Shown here: piece after piece, positions 12,740-14,458 of the stretch
Position numbering within the stretch: the stretch's first letter is position 1
How the letters are laid out: every line of letters starts with the position of its first letter
Assembly (NCBI GenBank): GCA_017472375.1
Contig: JAFUQL010000037.1
Coordinates: forward strand, 1 to 14,458
DNA length: 14,458 bases
Reading direction: 5' to 3'
From: Oscillospiraceae bacterium
GTDB taxonomy: Bacteria; Bacillota; Clostridia; Oscillospirales; Ruminococcaceae
Translations under genes and position numbers: made by a program
The notes under the pieces: model-generated
The model's database searches: none
What the model was told of the DNA's origin: nothing
What the model saw: the letters and a program-made list of their open reading frames with translations, nothing else

Positions 12740-13099
12740 TTACAGCTTCAGGCCGCCCTCACGGGCACCCTCAGCCAGAGCCTTAACGCGGCCGTGATAC
12801 ACGAAACCGCCACGGTCGAACACCACGGTGGTGATGCCCTTGGCCAGAGCCTTCTCGGCGATCTTCTTGCCGATCTGGTTGGCAGCCTCGATGTTACCGC
12901 CGAAGCCCTCGAAATCCTTGTCCATGGTGGATGCGCTCACCAGCGTCACGCCGGCAACGTCATCGATGATCTGGGCATAGATATGCTTGGAGGAGCGGAA
13001 CACGTCCAGACGGGGACGCTCAGCAGTGCCGCTGATCTTGCCGCGAACGCGGCGATGGCGGCGCAGGCGAGCGACGTTCTTGTCAGCCTTATTAACCAT
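12740..13099 (-). CDS. rplR: 50S ribosomal protein L18
   Basis: Binds 5S rRNA and helps place it, with L5, in the central protuberance. 119 aa. Basic N-terminal tail (1-20), then RVRGKISGTAERPRLDVFRSSKHIYAQIID, identifying L18, and the C-terminal FDRGGFVYHGRVKALAEGAREGGL in two blocks. It lies 18 nt after rplF. The UAA stop is part of the next gene's Shine-Dalgarno sequence. Confidence 0.98.
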   Translation of the reverse strand: MVNKADKNVARLRRHRRVRGKISGTAERPRLDVFRSSKHIYAQIIDDVAGVTLVSASTMDKDFEGFGGNIEAANQIGKKIAEKALAKGITTVVFDRGGFVYHGRVKALAEGAREGGLKL

Positions 13100-13117
13100 A
13101 GTCTTTCACTCCTTACC

Positions 13118-13663
13118 TTATTTCTTGCCCTTACCGGCCTTGCCTTCCTTGCGGATGATGCGCTCGCCGGCGTACATGATGCCCTTGCCCTTGTAAGGCT
13201 CAGGAGGACGCTTCTCGCGGACTTCAGCCGCGAACTGACCGACCTTCTGCTTGTCGATGCCCTTGATGATGATGGTGGTGGCATCGGGAGCCTCGATCTG
13301 GATGTCCTCATTCTCAGACATGATGACCTGATGGGAGTAGCCCAGGTTCATGACCAGGTCCTTGCCCTGCTTCTGAACACGGTAGCCAACGCCCTTGACT
13401 TCCAGCTTCTTCTCGAAGCCCTTCACAACACCCTCGACCATGTTGGCGATGTTGGTGCGGGTCAGGCCGTGGAGGCTGCGGGCCTCCTTCTCGTCGTTGG
13501 GGCGGGTAACCACAATCTCAGCACCCTCGACCTTCACGGTCATCAGGGGATGAAACTTGGAATTCAGGGTACCCTTGGGGCCCTTCACGGTGATCTCGTT
13601 GCCGTTGACGGCAACCTCGACACCCGCGGGAATGACGATGGGTTTTCTTCCGATTCTCGACAT
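13118..13663 (-). CDS. rplF: 50S ribosomal protein L6
   Basis: Large-subunit protein at the base of the L7/L12 stalk, near the sarcin-ricin loop. 181 aa with two repeated L6 folds (about 1-82 and 83-165). It begins MSRIGRKPIVIPAGVEV and has the C-terminal signature PPEPYKGKGIMYAGE. The basic tail EGKAGKGKK is typical. It lies 18 nt after rpsH. Confidence 0.98.
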   Translation of the reverse strand: MSRIGRKPIVIPAGVEVAVNGNEITVKGPKGTLNSKFHPLMTVKVEGAEIVVTRPNDEKEARSLHGLTRTNIANMVEGVVKGFEKKLEVKGVGYRVQKQGKDLVMNLGYSHQVIMSENEDIQIEAPDATTIIIKGIDKQKVGQFAAEVREKRPPEPYKGKGIMYAGERIIRKEGKAGKGKK

Positions 13664-13681
13664 TGTCTTCTTGCCCCTTTC

Positions 13682-14080
13682 TTACCACACGAAGGCCAGC
13701 ACTTCGCCGCCGACGTGGGCAGCGCGGGCAGCCTTGTCGGTCATAACGCCCTTGGAAGTGGAGATGATCGCGATGCCCAGGCCCTTCATGACCTTGGGCA
13801 TATCCTCGCAGTTGGTGTAGATACGCAGGCCGGGCTTGGAAACGCGGCGCAGGCCGGCGATGACGGGAGCGCCGTTCTCCTGGTACTTCAGGGTCAGCTT
13901 GATCATACCCTGCTTGTTGTCCTCAGTCACCTGCATACCCTTGATGTAGCCCTCGTCAACCAGGATCTGGCAGATCGCCTTCTTCAGGTTGGAAGCGGGG
14001 ACCTCAACAGAAGGGTGTTTGGCAGTGCTGGCGTTGCGGATGCGGGTGAGCAGGTCCGCGATAGGATCGGTGATTTGCAT
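13682..14080 (-). CDS. rpsH: 30S ribosomal protein S8
   Basis: Primary 16S rRNA-binding protein; in enterobacteria also the translational repressor of the spc operon. 132 aa. It begins MQITDPIADLLTRIRNA and has the family signature STSKGVMTDKAAR (about 108-120), which contacts rRNA. AGGAGG lies 8 nt before the ATG at 14080. Unlike its neighbours it is separated from the gene upstream by 105 nt containing two hairpins, which may bear on its regulation. Confidence 0.98.
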   Translation of the reverse strand: MQITDPIADLLTRIRNASTAKHPSVEVPASNLKKAICQILVDEGYIKGMQVTEDNKQGMIKLTLKYQENGAPVIAGLRRVSKPGLRIYTNCEDMPKVMKGLGIAIISTSKGVMTDKAARAAHVGGEVLAFVW

Positions 14081-14185
14081 GCCACTAACCTCCTTGTGGT
14101 TTTGTGTTTGTTTTGGTTTGTTCGTACCAATGTCCGGGCCGCTTGCGCGCCCCGGACTTTATTGTAAAGATCCCGGATGGGATGT
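14081..14185 (-). promoter_or_regulatory. rpsZ–rpsH intercistronic region with two hairpins and an A/C-rich leader
   Basis: On the transcribed strand the first hairpin is GTCCGGG...CCCGGAC (14157-14151 with 14138-14132), extended past a G-G mismatch by three pairs closed by a GCAA tetraloop. The second is TTGGT-8 nt-ACCAA (14130-14126 with 14117-14113). An unstructured A/C-rich stretch then leads to the AGGAGG of rpsH. There is no T-run after either stem on this strand, so they are not terminators. A ribosomal-protein binding site or an RNA processing site is possible. Confidence 0.55.
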
Positions 14186-14371
14186 TTACCAGCTGGCTTT
14201 CTTCACGCCGGGAATCTCGCCCTTGTAGGCCAGTTCGCGGAAGCAGATACGGCACACACCGTACTTACGCAGGTAAGCATGGGGACGGCCGCAGATCTTG
14301 CAGCGGTTGTAAGCACGAGTGGAGAACTTGGGCTCACGCTGCTGCTTGAGTTTCATAGAAGTCTTGGCCAC
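14186..14371 (-). CDS. rpsZ: 30S ribosomal protein S14, zinc-binding type Z
   Basis: Small-subunit head protein, 61 aa, the length of the zinc form. Cys24-x2-Cys27 and Cys40-x2-Cys43 (CKIC and CRIC) form the zinc site. It begins MAKTSMKLKQ and ends GVKKASW. It lies 14 nt after rplE in the normal rplE–rpsN–rpsH order. The gene is called rpsZ or rpsN depending on the convention. Confidence 0.97.
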   Translation of the reverse strand: MAKTSMKLKQQREPKFSTRAYNRCKICGRPHAYLRKYGVCRICFRELAYKGEIPGVKKASW

Positions 14372-14385
14372 AGTTGTACCCTCCC

Positions 14386-14458
14386 TTAGTTAGCGAAGGG
14401 GGCGCCCAGAGCCTTCAGCAGCTCCTTGGCCTCCTCATCGGTCTTGGCGGTGGTGACG
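14386..14458 (-). CDS. rplE: 50S ribosomal protein L5, C-terminal end only
   Basis: The last 23 codons and stop of a gene that continues beyond the right edge. The residues VTTAKTDEEAKELLKALGAPFAN match the characteristic L5 C-terminus (VTTAKTDEEAxELL...G.PF). Its place directly upstream of rpsZ fits the spc operon order. Nothing can be said about the rest of the gene. Confidence 0.95.
   Translation of the reverse strand, partial: VTTAKTDEEAKELLKALGAPFAN

Noticed and set aside
14132..14157. Terminator between rpsZ and rpsH
   Set aside because: The stem is strong, but on the transcribed strand it is followed by ACATTGG rather than a T-run, and essential genes continue downstream.
10285..14167. 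Long plus-strand open frames opposite secY and the spc genes (10285-11613, 12593-14167)
   Set aside because: They are composition shadows of ribosomal genes, run across several genes and intergenic gaps, and have Asp/His/Gly-rich sequence with no known domain.

Overview
The window reads as chromosomal core-genome DNA from a GC-rich Firmicute, most likely a clostridial gut anaerobe of the Oscillospiraceae/Ruminococcaceae type (Faecalibacterium, Subdoligranulum or Gemmiger-like). The reasons are the spc/alpha ribosomal gene order with map–KOW gene–infA–rpmJ–rpsM–rpsK–rpsD–rpoA–rplQ, rpsD placed inside the cluster, an S14 of the zinc type, a cysteine-poor S4, and a CBS/DRTGG-containing family II pyrophosphatase. 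The taxonomic guess is inference from gene content and protein style; no 16S gene is present.

Left part (1–5050): positions 1–365 hold no convincing protein gene, but contain an unexplained 12-bp inverted repeat spanning about 180 nt and a strong hairpin terminator. Two minus-strand genes follow (a GNAT acetyltransferase, then an EamA/DMT permease), probably co-transcribed from a promoter near 1920–1948. A back-to-back promoter drives a plus-strand D-2-hydroxyacid dehydrogenase with its own terminator. Next comes a plus-strand manganese-type inorganic pyrophosphatase with CBS and DRTGG domains. It is preceded by an extended -10 promoter and a roughly 157-nt leader in which nested long-range helices can be drawn. 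It ends at a strong terminator.

Right part (5189–14458): one continuous minus-strand ribosomal cluster, read right to left: rplE (3' end only), rpsZ, rpsH, rplF, rplR, rpsE, rpmD, rplO, secY, adk, map, a KOW-domain gene, infA, rpmJ, rpsM, rpsK, rpsD, rpoA, rplQ, then a factor-independent terminator that faces the terminator of the pyrophosphatase gene. Most intergenic gaps are 18–26 nt with strong Shine-Dalgarno sites. Within secY–infA the genes are more tightly coupled and three of them use GTG or TTG starts. Only three gaps are long: rpsZ–rpsH (105 nt), rpmJ–rpsM (101 nt) and rpsD–rpoA (72 nt). Each holds potential RNA structure.

Functionally, the right part makes ribosomal proteins, the SecYEG pore subunit, adenylate kinase, N-terminal methionine removal, IF-1 and the RNA polymerase alpha subunit. 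The pyrophosphatase removes PPi made by biosynthesis. I found no mobile element, CRISPR array, tRNA or rRNA, and no clear case for a new multi-gene system. The most unusual material is non-coding: the 1–190 inverted-repeat region, the pyrophosphatase leader, and the structured gaps in the ribosomal cluster.
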